From Phocaeicola vulgatus ATCC 8482 (GTDB lineage: Bacteria > Bacteroidota > Bacteroidia > Bacteroidales > Bacteroidaceae): 64,000 nt of DNA. Under the pieces are notes generated by a model. It did not search any database and was not told the origin of the DNA. It saw only the letters and a program-made list of their open reading frames with translations. Below, piece after piece: positions 37,020 through 46,071 of the stretch (within the stretch, counting starts at the first letter, position 1; every line of letters begins with the position of its first letter). Location: positions 1,922,001 through 1,986,000 of the forward strand of contig NC_009614.1 of the NCBI RefSeq assembly GCF_000012825.1. The letters run 5' to 3'. A program made the translations under genes and the position numbers.

Positions 37020-37096
37020 CTAAGCTATTAATAATGAAATTAATATGTATAACCAATTTTAGTTTTTTAAATTTATAAATTTAAAGTTTTTCTATT

Positions 37097-39955
37097 ATGA
37101 ACAAAAAGTTTTTAAGTGCAATCCTGTTCGGAGCCTTAATGGTGACCTCGACAGGAACATTTGTGTCTTGTAAGGACTATGATGATGACATTGACCGCAT
37201 CGACAAGGAATTGAGCGAAGTCAAGGAAACCATTGCAAGTCTTGACTCGGCAATTAAGGCAGGTAAATTCGTTCAGTCATGTAATGAGGTTACCGGTGGA
37301 TATGAACTGGTTTTCACTGACGGTTCCAAAATTACTATCAAGAACGGTACGAATGGAACAGATGGAGCAGCCGGTACTACTGTTATCCCTGAATTCCGTG
37401 TGGAAGGCAATTACTGGCAGGTCAGCACAGACAAAGGTGCTACTTGGGTGGATGTGAAAGATACCGAAGGTAACAAAGTTCCGGCCAGAGGTCAGGATGG
37501 TGAAGCTGCCGGTTCAAACGTGTCTTGGGTGACAGTGGACGGTGTGGAATACATCAAGATCGGTGACAAAGTTACTGATTTGAAGCAGAACAATGAATTT
37601 CCTAACATTGCTGTAGATGCTGAAAGCAAGACTGTAATCGTGACTATCGACGGTCAGAACTACACTTTGCTGCAGGAAGGTTCTGCATTCAAAGGGTTGC
37701 AGACTGTAGTTTACAGAAAACAGGCTGTTGATGATCTCAAGGATATTTGTAAAGCTTATGATATCTATTGGCTGGAAAATGAAGGAACTTTTGACTCAGA
37801 TAAGGATGTTTTGTTTGCATCTGTTCCTGCTTATGCTTCATTCAAAGTATATCCGGGTGATTTCTCATTGAATAATGCGAAATTCTCCTTTGTTGATACG
37901 TATCAGGTTCGTAGTGTCGCTCCTGCTTTGACCTATATGGAAGGTTCTGCAAAATTAGAAAACGGTATTTTGAGCCTTGCTATTTTGCCGAATGAAGGTA
38001 TTGAAACCTATAGTAATTATGCGACCTCATTGGATGTAACTATGTATGGTCAATATACATCAGCTTCCGATTATTTCACGGTAAGAAGAACAAAGGCATC
38101 TGTAAAGAGCATTGTTAATGCTTTTACTTCAACTAATATGGATGAAAATGATTATCCGGCAATTATTACTGAGGATGGTGAATCTTATGATGGTAAATCT
38201 TATGGATGCTTTGACTATCAAGGTGTTTATAATGTAAATGATTCTATTGACGCTTACATTTCCGGAGCTGCAACAGTATGGTTGAAGTCAACCAATATTT
38301 CATATACCAGAGTGTTCAGACTGTTGGATCAGAATGAGGATTATACATTTAATGGACAACCTATTAAAACTCGTCAGGGTATCTTTGAATTTAAAGATAA
38401 TGTTTTGTCTGTAAAATCGACTAACCAGGCATCTGCTATTGATGAATACGCTGCGATAGAAGTGACTACTACAGTTAAGCCACAGAAAGAAGGTGTTAAA
38501 GAATACGAGGTGAAGAATGTAGTCTTCATCAAGGCTGTTCGTCCTGCTGTTAATCCTGTATTTGGAACTGTTGCTTTGAAACCGTTGGATGCTAAGGAAA
38601 ACTTTACATTTGCATACAATAGCTCACAGGCCCGGATCATTACTTTGGATGTCCGTAACTTTGAGGCTGCTATTGAAGGTCGTGATGTTATTGCTAATGA
38701 TAATAATGAATATTGTACATTCATTACATTGAACAAGCCTGTATATGATGCTGGTGGCAGCAAGTTAGTGAGATATGAATCAATATCTGATGATTGTAAT
38801 CAATATTATCAAAATAACAATTTGTCGACTACTATTCCTGCAAAGGTTACAGACTTGGCAAAAGCTCTTGAAACGGTTAAAAATGAGGCTGTCTTGTATT
38901 ATAAGAACGGTGGAAACAATGCCGATAAGGACTCTTTGTTCTTGATTTTGACACCGGGTGCTAACTTTGCACAATTCAAGAATATGTCATTGCTAGCCGG
39001 AGCTTCTTCTTATGGACTCTTTGGTTGGGGAGCTACTGAGAAGATGACTAACGGAGTGAACACACCGTATGCAGTTTACAACAGCTTCGTAAACAAGCTG
39101 TTTAAGGTTTCTGTAGATAACTTCTCTGTAACCTATAACTTTGATTGTCCTATCAAGGATGAATATAAGAGTCGTACTATTATCGGTACATGGACAAAAA
39201 CTGCCGGTGCTTATAGCAAATTCATCATGGAGTCTAATAACTTCGACAAGATGTACAATGTTGTTCCTGAAGATGCGACAGTTGAGTTTGAATTGGATTA
39301 TAAGAAGCAGAATGCTTATGTTCAGGAAATGATGAAAGAAAATAACATTGAATGGACTAACACTAATCAGATTGCCTTTACTCCGCGTGTAGATTTGGCT
39401 AAGGTTGGAACTTTGAAAGTTGATATCTATGATGCTACTGCCGGTTCTGCTAAGCGTGTATTGTTTGCGACTGAAGACTGGAAGGTGGAACAACCTATCT
39501 TGGCATTCACTGATGTTGTTGATTTGAAGTATAATAATCCGGCATTGGCTACAAACGATCAGATTAAGATTATTGATTTGATTAATGCATTGAATGTTAA
39601 GGCAACAGAAGCTTCTTATAAAAAATGGACAAACTTGACATTGAAAGATGCTGTTGGCAATACATTGGTAAAATACAATGCCACTACGATTGCTGCTGAA
39701 GAAACCATAGCTGAAACATTGTATAGAAAAGATGCTGCCGGTAATGCTGTTGCTGAAGCTACAGGATTGGAAATTTCTTTGGATGAGAATGAAAAAGACT
39801 TTACTTATGATGCAGCTACTGCAACTCTTACTTGGAAGGGAACTCCGGAAGGTACAGTATATACTCATGATGTAAACTTGAATATTACTTATACTCATAA
39901 CTGGGGTGTTGTAACCAAGACATTCAAGGTAACTGTAACAAGAAAAGTACAGTAA
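37097..39955 (+). CDS. large surface lipoprotein, surface-layer-like
   Basis: 952 residues. The N-terminus is a lipoprotein signal (MNKKFLSAILFGALM..., lipid-accepting C25 in FVSCKDYDDD); the acidic residues right after the cysteine fit the Bacteroidetes lipoprotein export signal for the outer surface. A short coiled coil (IDRIDKELSEVKETIASLDS) and collagen-like GTNGTDGAAG turn follow, as in DUF4988/PL29 N-terminal-domain proteins; the remaining 800 residues are Thr/Ala/Asn-rich beta-type repeats. The N-terminus closely resembles the surface-layer protein family of Bacteroides (BT1927 type, from memory). It ends at 39955 with a terminator 70 bp on. Confidence 0.8.
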   Translation: MNKKFLSAILFGALMVTSTGTFVSCKDYDDDIDRIDKELSEVKETIASLDSAIKAGKFVQSCNEVTGGYELVFTDGSKITIKNGTNGTDGAAGTTVIPEFRVEGNYWQVSTDKGATWVDVKDTEGNKVPARGQDGEAAGSNVSWVTVDGVEYIKIGDKVTDLKQNNEFPNIAVDAESKTVIVTIDGQNYTLLQEGSAFKGLQTVVYRKQAVDDLKDICKAYDIYWLENEGTFDSDKDVLFASVPAYASFKVYPGDFSLNNAKFSFVDTYQVRSVAPALTYMEGSAKLENGILSLAILPNEGIETYSNYATSLDVTMYGQYTSASDYFTVRRTKASVKSIVNAFTSTNMDENDYPAIITEDGESYDGKSYGCFDYQGVYNVNDSIDAYISGAATVWLKSTNISYTRVFRLLDQNEDYTFNGQPIKTRQGIFEFKDNVLSVKSTNQASAIDEYAAIEVTTTVKPQKEGVKEYEVKNVVFIKAVRPAVNPVFGTVALKPLDAKENFTFAYNSSQARIITLDVRNFEAAIEGRDVIANDNNEYCTFITLNKPVYDAGGSKLVRYESISDDCNQYYQNNNLSTTIPAKVTDLAKALETVKNEAVLYYKNGGNNADKDSLFLILTPGANFAQFKNMSLLAGASSYGLFGWGATEKMTNGVNTPYAVYNSFVNKLFKVSVDNFSVTYNFDCPIKDEYKSRTIIGTWTKTAGAYSKFIMESNNFDKMYNVVPEDATVEFELDYKKQNAYVQEMMKENNIEWTNTNQIAFTPRVDLAKVGTLKVDIYDATAGSAKRVLFATEDWKVEQPILAFTDVVDLKYNNPALATNDQIKIIDLINALNVKATEASYKKWTNLTLKDAVGNTLVKYNATTIAAEETIAETLYRKDAAGNAVAEATGLEISLDENEKDFTYDAATATLTWKGTPEGTVYTHDVNLNITYTHNWGVVTKTFKVTVTRKVQ

Positions 39956-40022
39956 ACATTCGGGCTAAGATAGAAAGTATAGCTTAAATTTGATATGCTT
40001 TCTTCTTGATGACTTCAAGCGA

Positions 40023-40069
40023 GGAGGGGATATGAATCTGATTACAGAAGAATATCCTCTCCTTTTTTA
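40023..40069 (+). terminator. terminator after the surface lipoprotein
   Basis: GGAGGGGATAT (40023-40033) pairs with ATATCCTCTCC (40052-40062) with one mismatch, followed by six T. Confidence 0.75.
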
Positions 40070-40093
40070 TTATAAAAATATATTCTTGATATA

Positions 40094-40750
40094 ATGACGA
40101 AATTAGTTCGATGCGGTATAAACTTTTATGCGGATGTAGATAATAAAAAAGCGGTAAATGATAGGGATGCCTTGCAGAACACTAAATTAATGGAACATTA
40201 TACTCACCTTCTTGGTCAATTACAGTATGAAGGAGCTGGTATCTGGAGCCGTTTTAATATTATGTTCGGAATAAATGTTTCTTTATTCGGATTGGAAACC
40301 GTCTTGTTTAACTCTATATGTCAAACTTCTGAATATCTGACATTTATTATTGCATTTGGCGGATTGTCATTTTCAATATGGTCTATTTACGTAATGCAGA
40401 GATTATGGAGTTATCATGAGCACTGGAAGAATATGTTATGTGAAGCGGAAAAGGCTTTTCCGGATGAGTATGTGAAACTTTTCACAAAGATTCCTTCTAA
40501 TTTGAAAAGAGAGAAAAAGTCTTGGGAGTTATGGCTGAAATCATACACCCAACCTTTTTTTGCCATATTGTCTCTTATTTGGTTGCTTATTATGGTGTTA
40601 AACCATGCTATTTATACTGATATGCTGAATAAGGAAAATATTATTCATCACGTGGGTGTGGTGAAAATACAACAGAATGAAAATTTAAAAAATAATGAAG
40701 ATGAAAAAGATGATGGATTCGACTACTGTGATTATTACTACAACAGATAA
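40094..40750 (+). CDS. RipA/SLATT-like membrane protein
   Basis: 218 residues with three hydrophobic segments (about 53-72, 80-101 and 158-176) surrounding a cytoplasmic loop, preceded by an amphipathic helix (NTKLMEHYTHLLGQLQYEGAGIW). This layout fits the RipA-type octameric membrane proteins and the wider SLATT-like group; the assignment is by pattern. The acidic tail (NNEDEKDDGFDYCDYYYNR) overlaps the start of the Nudix gene by 56 bp, so the two are translationally coupled. Function unknown. Confidence 0.65.
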   Translation: MTKLVRCGINFYADVDNKKAVNDRDALQNTKLMEHYTHLLGQLQYEGAGIWSRFNIMFGINVSLFGLETVLFNSICQTSEYLTFIIAFGGLSFSIWSIYVMQRLWSYHEHWKNMLCEAEKAFPDEYVKLFTKIPSNLKREKKSWELWLKSYTQPFFAILSLIWLLIMVLNHAIYTDMLNKENIIHHVGVVKIQQNENLKNNEDEKDDGFDYCDYYYNR

Positions 40751-41591
40751 TAGAGTATTGTTGCAAAAAAGAGATGAGAACCCGGATATAGAGTACTCCG
40801 GATATTATTCTCTTGTTTCTGGCTACCTTGAGGAGGAGGAAACCCCTCTAGATGGCATTATCAGAGAACTGAAGGAAGAATTTGAACACAAGAAATCCCA
40901 AAAGGTGCATTTTAGTTCTATAACCTATTTGGGGTCTGAGTATAGAGCAGACTATGATAGATGGGAATATATTCATCATACTTATTTGATGGACGATGCA
41001 GCGGATATCCGTATTTTGGAAGGTGAATCTTTTGTCTTGCTGGATATGGATGAGTGTTTGAGATTGGAGAACCTTGCTCCTCATCATAAGTTGTTTTTAT
41101 TAAAATATCGTGCCGGATTATGTAAAATTGACGTGCGTGAGCAATCAAAAAAAATGTTTGATGAAATAACTGTCAGGGATTTGATAAAAGTGGAATCCGT
41201 AGGGGATGTGAAAAATTATAGCTTGCTGGAGGCGGGAACTGGTTTTGTAATTGGCGAGGATACTACTTTGAGTGCTTCAATTCCAGCGGTGGAAGCCGCT
41301 AAATATATAGGATTCTTGCAATTCGTCCCAAAGGTTCTTAGAGGCAATCATTATCATTTTAGAAAGGTGGAATATATGCTTATTTTACAGGGGCGTATGC
41401 ATGCCACTTTTCAGAAATATGATGATAGTGAGGCTGTAATAGAAGAGATTTGGGAAAAGGGGGATTTGGTACGGACTTTACCGGGGTGCGTCCATACATT
41501 AACAGCTTTAGGAGAGTCGAATGTGTTGACTATTGAGTTTTCTCCACAGCCTTATGTTGCGAGGGATGTGTTGATGAATGATAAAAAATAG
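40695..41591 (+). CDS. Nudix hydrolase fused to a cupin domain
   Basis: 298 residues. The N-terminal Nudix domain has the box G43-x5-E49-x7-R57-E58-LK-E61-E62, complete except that the usual glycine at position 64 is glutamate. Nudix enzymes split nucleoside diphosphates linked to another group. From about residue 155 a cupin fold follows, with HYHFRKVEYMLILQGR carrying the metal-binding histidines and glutamate and PGCVHTLTAL the second motif. Such a fusion suggests a sugar-nucleotide substrate. Starts at 40695, 40710 or 40713 are possible; the gene overlaps both neighbours. Confidence 0.8.
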   Translation: MKMKKMMDSTTVIITTTDNRVLLQKRDENPDIEYSGYYSLVSGYLEEEETPLDGIIRELKEEFEHKKSQKVHFSSITYLGSEYRADYDRWEYIHHTYLMDDAADIRILEGESFVLLDMDECLRLENLAPHHKLFLLKYRAGLCKIDVREQSKKMFDEITVRDLIKVESVGDVKNYSLLEAGTGFVIGEDTTLSASIPAVEAAKYIGFLQFVPKVLRGNHYHFRKVEYMLILQGRMHATFQKYDDSEAVIEEIWEKGDLVRTLPGCVHTLTALGESNVLTIEFSPQPYVARDVLMNDKK

Positions 41592-41598
41592 CTTGAAT

Positions 41599-42441
41599 AT
41601 GGGAACCATTGCAGTAACGGGGGCTACCGGTTATTTGGCTGAGAAATTGATAGAACGGTTGATTACCCAAGGACATACTATTCATGCGATAGCCAGGAAT
41701 GAAGGAAAACTGATTGCTCTGAGGGGGAAATTTAAAAGCGTTCAAATCTTTCCATGCCCCGTTGAAGATTATCTTTTATTGAAAAAGGCATTGAATGGTT
41801 GTGATGGGATATTTCATTTGGCTGCGTTTAAAGATGTCATTTTGGCAAAAGAACATCCTCTGAAAGCTGTTCAGACTAATATTCTTGGTACGTTGAATCT
41901 TCTTAAAATAACTGTTGAGGAACAGAACATAAAATTTATTCTGGCAACAAGCACTGATAAAGCTGTTCAAGTTTCAGGAACGTATGGGGCTACTAAATTG
42001 CTTATGGAGAATCTTTTTGGGGATTTTGAGCAAATAAACGGATCGAATTGCGCTTATAGGATAGTTCGTTATGGAAATGTATTGCATTCTACAGGGTCTG
42101 TTTTGGTAAAATGGAAGTATGCATTAGAAAATAGGAAGGAGCTTATATTGACAGATCCTGAAGCTACCCGGTTTTTTATTACGTGGGAACAGGCAATAGA
42201 TGTTATTTTTTCCTGTTTAAATGACGCTCAAAGTGCGGAACCGTTTTATCCGCCTGATATGAAATCGATAAGCTTAGGAATTTTATTGGAACTCACAATA
42301 AGAAAGTATGCTAAAACTGTTCCTGACATCAGAGTTATCGGTTTACAAAAAGGGGAAAATATGCACGAATGTATCACGGCAGACTTAAGCAGTGAATATG
42401 CTGAAAGATGGAATAATGAGGAATTATTAAACCTTATCTAG
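41599..42441 (+). CDS. sugar-nucleotide SDR epimerase/dehydratase (PseB/CapD-like)
   Basis: 280 residues from MGTIAVTGATGYLAEKL; an earlier ATG at 41578 would overlap the Nudix gene by 14 nt and add seven residues. The NAD-binding loop is TGATGYLA (7-14). The active-site segment STDKA (118-122) with Y129-xxx-K133 in TYGATKLL matches the polysaccharide biosynthesis branch that includes PseB and CapD, enzymes acting on UDP-N-acetyl sugars by dehydration or epimerisation. It is rather short and lacks a membrane part. Third gene of the compact operon. Confidence 0.82.
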   Translation: MGTIAVTGATGYLAEKLIERLITQGHTIHAIARNEGKLIALRGKFKSVQIFPCPVEDYLLLKKALNGCDGIFHLAAFKDVILAKEHPLKAVQTNILGTLNLLKITVEEQNIKFILATSTDKAVQVSGTYGATKLLMENLFGDFEQINGSNCAYRIVRYGNVLHSTGSVLVKWKYALENRKELILTDPEATRFFITWEQAIDVIFSCLNDAQSAEPFYPPDMKSISLGILLELTIRKYAKTVPDIRVIGLQKGENMHECITADLSSEYAERWNNEELLNLI

Positions 42442-42547
42442 AAAATACTATGAATGATAGATAGTTAAATCTTTCTTTTAAGACGGGGAATTGCAGTATA
42501 TTGATTACTTTTGTCCTGTATCATAACTTATTAAACCTCGGATAGAT

Positions 42548-42925
42548 ATGGGAACAGAAGGCATACAGGATAAATACATCAACCCTTATGCCGATTTCGG
42601 CTTCAAGCTGCTTTTCGGCACGGCAATGAACAAGGAACTTTTCGAGGCTGCCGAGATAGCTAAGTTCAATCCTAAGGAATTAGGCGAGTATTGGGAAAGT
42701 TTGAAGAATTTCCGCGACTGGTACAGCGTGATGTCCACCCAGTTGAAAAAAGGGCATGAGGAAGGTCTTAAAGAGGGTATTGAAAAAGGTCTTAAAGAAG
42801 GTCTTGAGCAAGGTCGTAAGGAAGAATGCTTCAAGAATGCAAAAAAAATGAAACAGGCCGGTATTGCATTTGATGTAATTGCACAGGTTACCGGTCTGTC
42901 TATAGGGGAAATAGCGTCTTTGTAA
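42548..42925 (+). pseudogene. Rpn/PD-(D/E)XK transposase-like protein, catalytic core deleted
   Basis: The first 27 residues (YINPYADFGFKLLFGTAMNKE) are the conserved N-terminus of the Rpn family of PD-(D/E)XK recombination-promoting nucleases, and the part from LFEAAEIAKFNPKELGEYW on is the family C-terminus with its charged EEGLKEGIEKGLKEG coiled tail. The roughly 200 residues between them, which contain the nuclease active site, are missing although the frame is kept. Full-length members have about 300 residues. The protein, if made, cannot cut DNA. Confidence 0.75.
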
Positions 42926-42930
42926 GTCGT

Positions 42931-43995
42931 TTACAGCACCAGTCCGTCCAGCATCTCGATATAAAGCCTTATCGCTTCCTCAATTTCCGAAACCATGATA
43001 TATTCATCAGCCGTGTGTGAACGGGAGGACTTTCCCGGACCGATTTTGACAGACGGGAACTTCATCAACGCCTGATCGGACAAAGTAGGAGAACCGAAAG
43101 GTACACGTCCTAGTTTTACCGCGCGTTTCACAAAGGGATGCTCGGCACTGATATGAGATGAGTTCAAGCGGAAAGAACGGGCTTTCGCCTCGCTTTTTAG
43201 ATGGGCACTTATTTCTTTGAATAGTTCTTCGTTAGAGTAACATTCATTACTGCGGATATCCACAACGAAAGTACAAGTATCGGGGATGACATTATGCTGC
43301 GTGCCGGCATTTATTTGTGTCACGCTCATTTTGACGGGGCCTAGCAGGGAGGATTCCTTCGGGAATTTATAATCACGGAACCACTGAATGTCTTCCAGTA
43401 CTTTGTAAATAGCATTCACTCCTTCATTGCGTGCGGCATGTCCGGCTTTTCCGTATGCGGTAACATCCAGCACCATCAATCCCTTTTCGGCAATGGCAGG
43501 CTGCATTTCTGTCGGTTCACCCACTATGCCCAAAGTGATGGGAGGTAGTTGGGGCAATACGCTTTCTATTCCGTTTTTTCCGGAAACTTCTTCTTCACAT
43601 GAGGCAAGAAAGATCAGATTGTATGCCTGCTCGGTTGTAGAGAGATGGCGGTACACCTGAAATAAGGATACTACACTGGCGCCGGCGTCATTACTTCCCA
43701 AACCGTAAATCTTTCCGTTTTCGGCTTTCGGAGTGAAAGGATGTTTCCGCCATCCGTTTACCGGTTTTACGGTATCGATGTGGGAATTTAGTAAAATAGT
43801 CGGTTTGTTGAGGTCGAACATCGGACTGATACACCAAATGTTGTTGCCCGAACGACCGGTCATGATACCTGTTTCTTCAATATAGTTCTGCAGAAAGTCG
43901 GCGGCAGCTTCTTCTTCCCGGCTCAATGAGGGGATACCGATTAACGAATTCAGCAATGTGGTTGCTTCGGAAGTGTAATATTCTATATCAATCAT
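42931..43995 (-). CDS. M20 family metallo-hydrolase (ArgE-like deacylase)
   Basis: 354 residues. Metal-binding residues are visible in order: H72 and catalytic D74 in LLNSHIDTVKP, D103 in GSNDAGAS, catalytic E134 with E135 in CEEEVSG, then GEPTEMQ, and the C-terminal histidine region RSHTADEY. A lid domain is inserted at about 170-280. The ArgE/DapE-type family removes acyl groups from amino acids; in Bacteroidetes relatives act in the N-acetyl- or N-succinyl-ornithine/citrulline arginine pathway, but no arg genes are adjacent. Promoter TATCTTTG lies at 44029-44022. Confidence 0.88.
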   Translation of the reverse strand: MIDIEYYTSEATTLLNSLIGIPSLSREEEAAADFLQNYIEETGIMTGRSGNNIWCISPMFDLNKPTILLNSHIDTVKPVNGWRKHPFTPKAENGKIYGLGSNDAGASVVSLFQVYRHLSTTEQAYNLIFLASCEEEVSGKNGIESVLPQLPPITLGIVGEPTEMQPAIAEKGLMVLDVTAYGKAGHAARNEGVNAIYKVLEDIQWFRDYKFPKESSLLGPVKMSVTQINAGTQHNVIPDTCTFVVDIRSNECYSNEELFKEISAHLKSEAKARSFRLNSSHISAEHPFVKRAVKLGRVPFGSPTLSDQALMKFPSVKIGPGKSSRSHTADEYIMVSEIEEAIRLYIEMLDGLVL

Positions 43996-44021
43996 CTTGA
44001 TTTTAATAATTTAATGTGTTG

Positions 44022-44029
44022 CAAAGATA
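44022..44029 (-). promoter_or_regulatory. candidate -7 element of the M20 hydrolase gene
   Basis: Reads TATCTTTG on the minus strand, 26 bp upstream of the ATG at 43995. Confidence 0.45.
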
Positions 44030-44173
44030 CTATTTTTGCGTGGTAAACGGTGATGAAAAAAGTAGGTAATTAAGTTAGATATGCAACTAAAACTTTCGGC
44101 TGATTTCTTCTAACTCTTTGACTGGTTGGGAAAATTAATGCCTGTTTATAGAGGATAATTCCAAATTAAACGA

Positions 44174-44181
44174 TAACTTTG
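44174..44181 (+). promoter_or_regulatory. candidate -7 element of the acyl-CoA ligase gene
   Basis: TAACTTTG, 27 bp upstream of the ATG at 44209. Confidence 0.4.
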
Positions 44182-44208
44182 CCGATGAATTAAAAATAAA
44201 TCTTTGGA

Positions 44209-46014
44209 ATGAGTAGTTCTTTCTTATCTGTCCTGATACAACGTCAGGCAGGGAAATATGGTGATCGTGTAGCGTTGCGTTACCGCGATTATAAAACAGA
44301 AACATGGATTCCGGTTTCTTGGAACCAGTTTGCCGCAACTGTAAAAACAGTTTCGAATGCATTGATAGAATTAGGTATAGGCATACAGGAAAATATAGCA
44401 GTTTTTTCTCAAAATAAACCGGAATGTCTGTATGTGGACTTTGGAGCTTTTGGGGTACGGGCTGTTACTGTACCATTTTATGCTACCAGTTCCGAGGCGC
44501 AGGTACATTATATGGTAGGTGATGCCGAAATACGTTATATCTTTGTAGGTGAACAGTTGCAATATGATGTGGCGTTCCGGGTTATGCAACTGGGAAGCCA
44601 ACTGAAACAGATTATAATTTTCGACAAGGAGGTAAAACGTGATGAGCGGGACCAGACTTCCATTTATTTTGATGACTTTCTGAAATTGGGCGAGGCGCAT
44701 CCGCATCAAGCTGAGGTAGACAAGCGTACTTCAGAGTCGGGTAATGGTGATCTTGCCAATATTCTTTATACCAGTGGAACAACCGGAGACAGCAAGGGGG
44801 TGATGTTGCATCATTCTTGCTATGAGGCGGCCATTCCGGCACACGATGAACGTTTCCCTCAATTGGGTGATCAGGATGTGATTATGAATTTCCTTCCTTT
44901 TACTCATGTGTTTGAGCGTGCATGGACTTGCTGGTGTCTTTCGATGGGGTGTACTTTGTCTATCAACTTGCGTCCTGCTGATATCCAGAAGACAATAAAG
45001 GAGATCCGTCCTACGGCTATGTGCAGTGTTCCCCGTTTCTGGGAGAAAGTGTATGCCGGCGTGCAAGAAAAAATCAATGAGACAACCGGATTGAAAAAGA
45101 AGTTGATGCTGGATGCTATTAAAGTGGGACGTGAACATAATTTGGAATATGTGTACAAAGGGCTGACTCCTCCGCCTGTATTGCACATGAAATATAAATT
45201 TTATGAGAAAACGATCTATAGCTTGTTGAAAAAGACTATTGGCATTGAAAACGGGCGTTTCTTCCCTACTGCCGGTGCGGCTATTCCGCCGGCTGTACAG
45301 GAGTTTGTTTTGTCGGTGGGAATTAATATGGTAGCGGGTTATGGATTGACGGAATCTACTGCAACGGTTGCTTGTGAGAATGATAATGACCATGTGGTTG
45401 GTTCGGTGGGGCGTATCATGCCTCATGTGCAGGTCAGAATAGGGGAGAATAACGAAATAATGCTACGTGGTGAGGGAATCACTCATGGCTATTATAAAAA
45501 GGAAGCTGCTACGAAAGCAGCGTTTACTGAAGACGGATGGTTCCATACCGGTGATGCGGGTTATATAAAAGATGGGCATTTGTTCCTTACAGAGCGTATC
45601 AAGGACTTGTTTAAAACTTCAAACGGGAAGTATATCGCTCCTCAAGCCATTGAAGCCAAATTGGTGGTAGACCGTTATATCGATCAGATTTCTATTATTG
45701 CCGATGAACGTAAATTTGTTTCTGCTTTGATAATTCCTGAATATAAACTGGTGAAAGAGTATGCCGCAAAAAAAGGTATTCGCTATGAAAGTATGGAGGA
45801 ACTGTTGCAGAAACCGGAAATTATCGATTTGTTTAAAGAGCGGATTGATACACTGCAGCAGCAGTTTGCACATTATGAACAGATCAAGAGGTTTACCTTG
45901 TTGCCCCATCCTTTCAGTATGGAACGTGGTGAGCTGACCAATACGTTGAAAATAAAACGTAATGTGCTGAACAAGAACTATGCTGCCGAAATAGAAAAGA
46001 TGTACGAAGAATAA
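44209..46014 (+). CDS. long-chain fatty acid--CoA ligase (AMP-forming)
   Basis: 601 residues of the ANL superfamily. The P-loop motif is ILYTSGTTGDSKGVML (about 186-201); further motifs are FLPFTHVFERAW, GYGLTESTATV (acid-binding and adenylate part), HTGDAGYIKDGHLFLTERIKDLFKT (hinge) and the C-terminal lysine region ELTNTLKIKRN. It activates fatty acids with ATP and CoA for lipid synthesis or turnover at the inner membrane. It stands 57 bp upstream of prfB with a separate promoter between. Confidence 0.93.
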   Translation: MSSSFLSVLIQRQAGKYGDRVALRYRDYKTETWIPVSWNQFAATVKTVSNALIELGIGIQENIAVFSQNKPECLYVDFGAFGVRAVTVPFYATSSEAQVHYMVGDAEIRYIFVGEQLQYDVAFRVMQLGSQLKQIIIFDKEVKRDERDQTSIYFDDFLKLGEAHPHQAEVDKRTSESGNGDLANILYTSGTTGDSKGVMLHHSCYEAAIPAHDERFPQLGDQDVIMNFLPFTHVFERAWTCWCLSMGCTLSINLRPADIQKTIKEIRPTAMCSVPRFWEKVYAGVQEKINETTGLKKKLMLDAIKVGREHNLEYVYKGLTPPPVLHMKYKFYEKTIYSLLKKTIGIENGRFFPTAGAAIPPAVQEFVLSVGINMVAGYGLTESTATVACENDNDHVVGSVGRIMPHVQVRIGENNEIMLRGEGITHGYYKKEAATKAAFTEDGWFHTGDAGYIKDGHLFLTERIKDLFKTSNGKYIAPQAIEAKLVVDRYIDQISIIADERKFVSALIIPEYKLVKEYAAKKGIRYESMEELLQKPEIIDLFKERIDTLQQQFAHYEQIKRFTLLPHPFSMERGELTNTLKIKRNVLNKNYAAEIEKMYEE

Positions 46015-46037
46015 TGGGAAAATGAATAGATTTCCAC

Positions 46038-46045
46038 TATCTTTG
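46038..46045 (+). promoter_or_regulatory. candidate -7 element of prfB
   Basis: TATCTTTG, 26 bp before the prfB ATG at 46072. Confidence 0.45.
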
Positions 46046-46071
46046 CACCTTGAAATGCAAAAATTCTCAAG

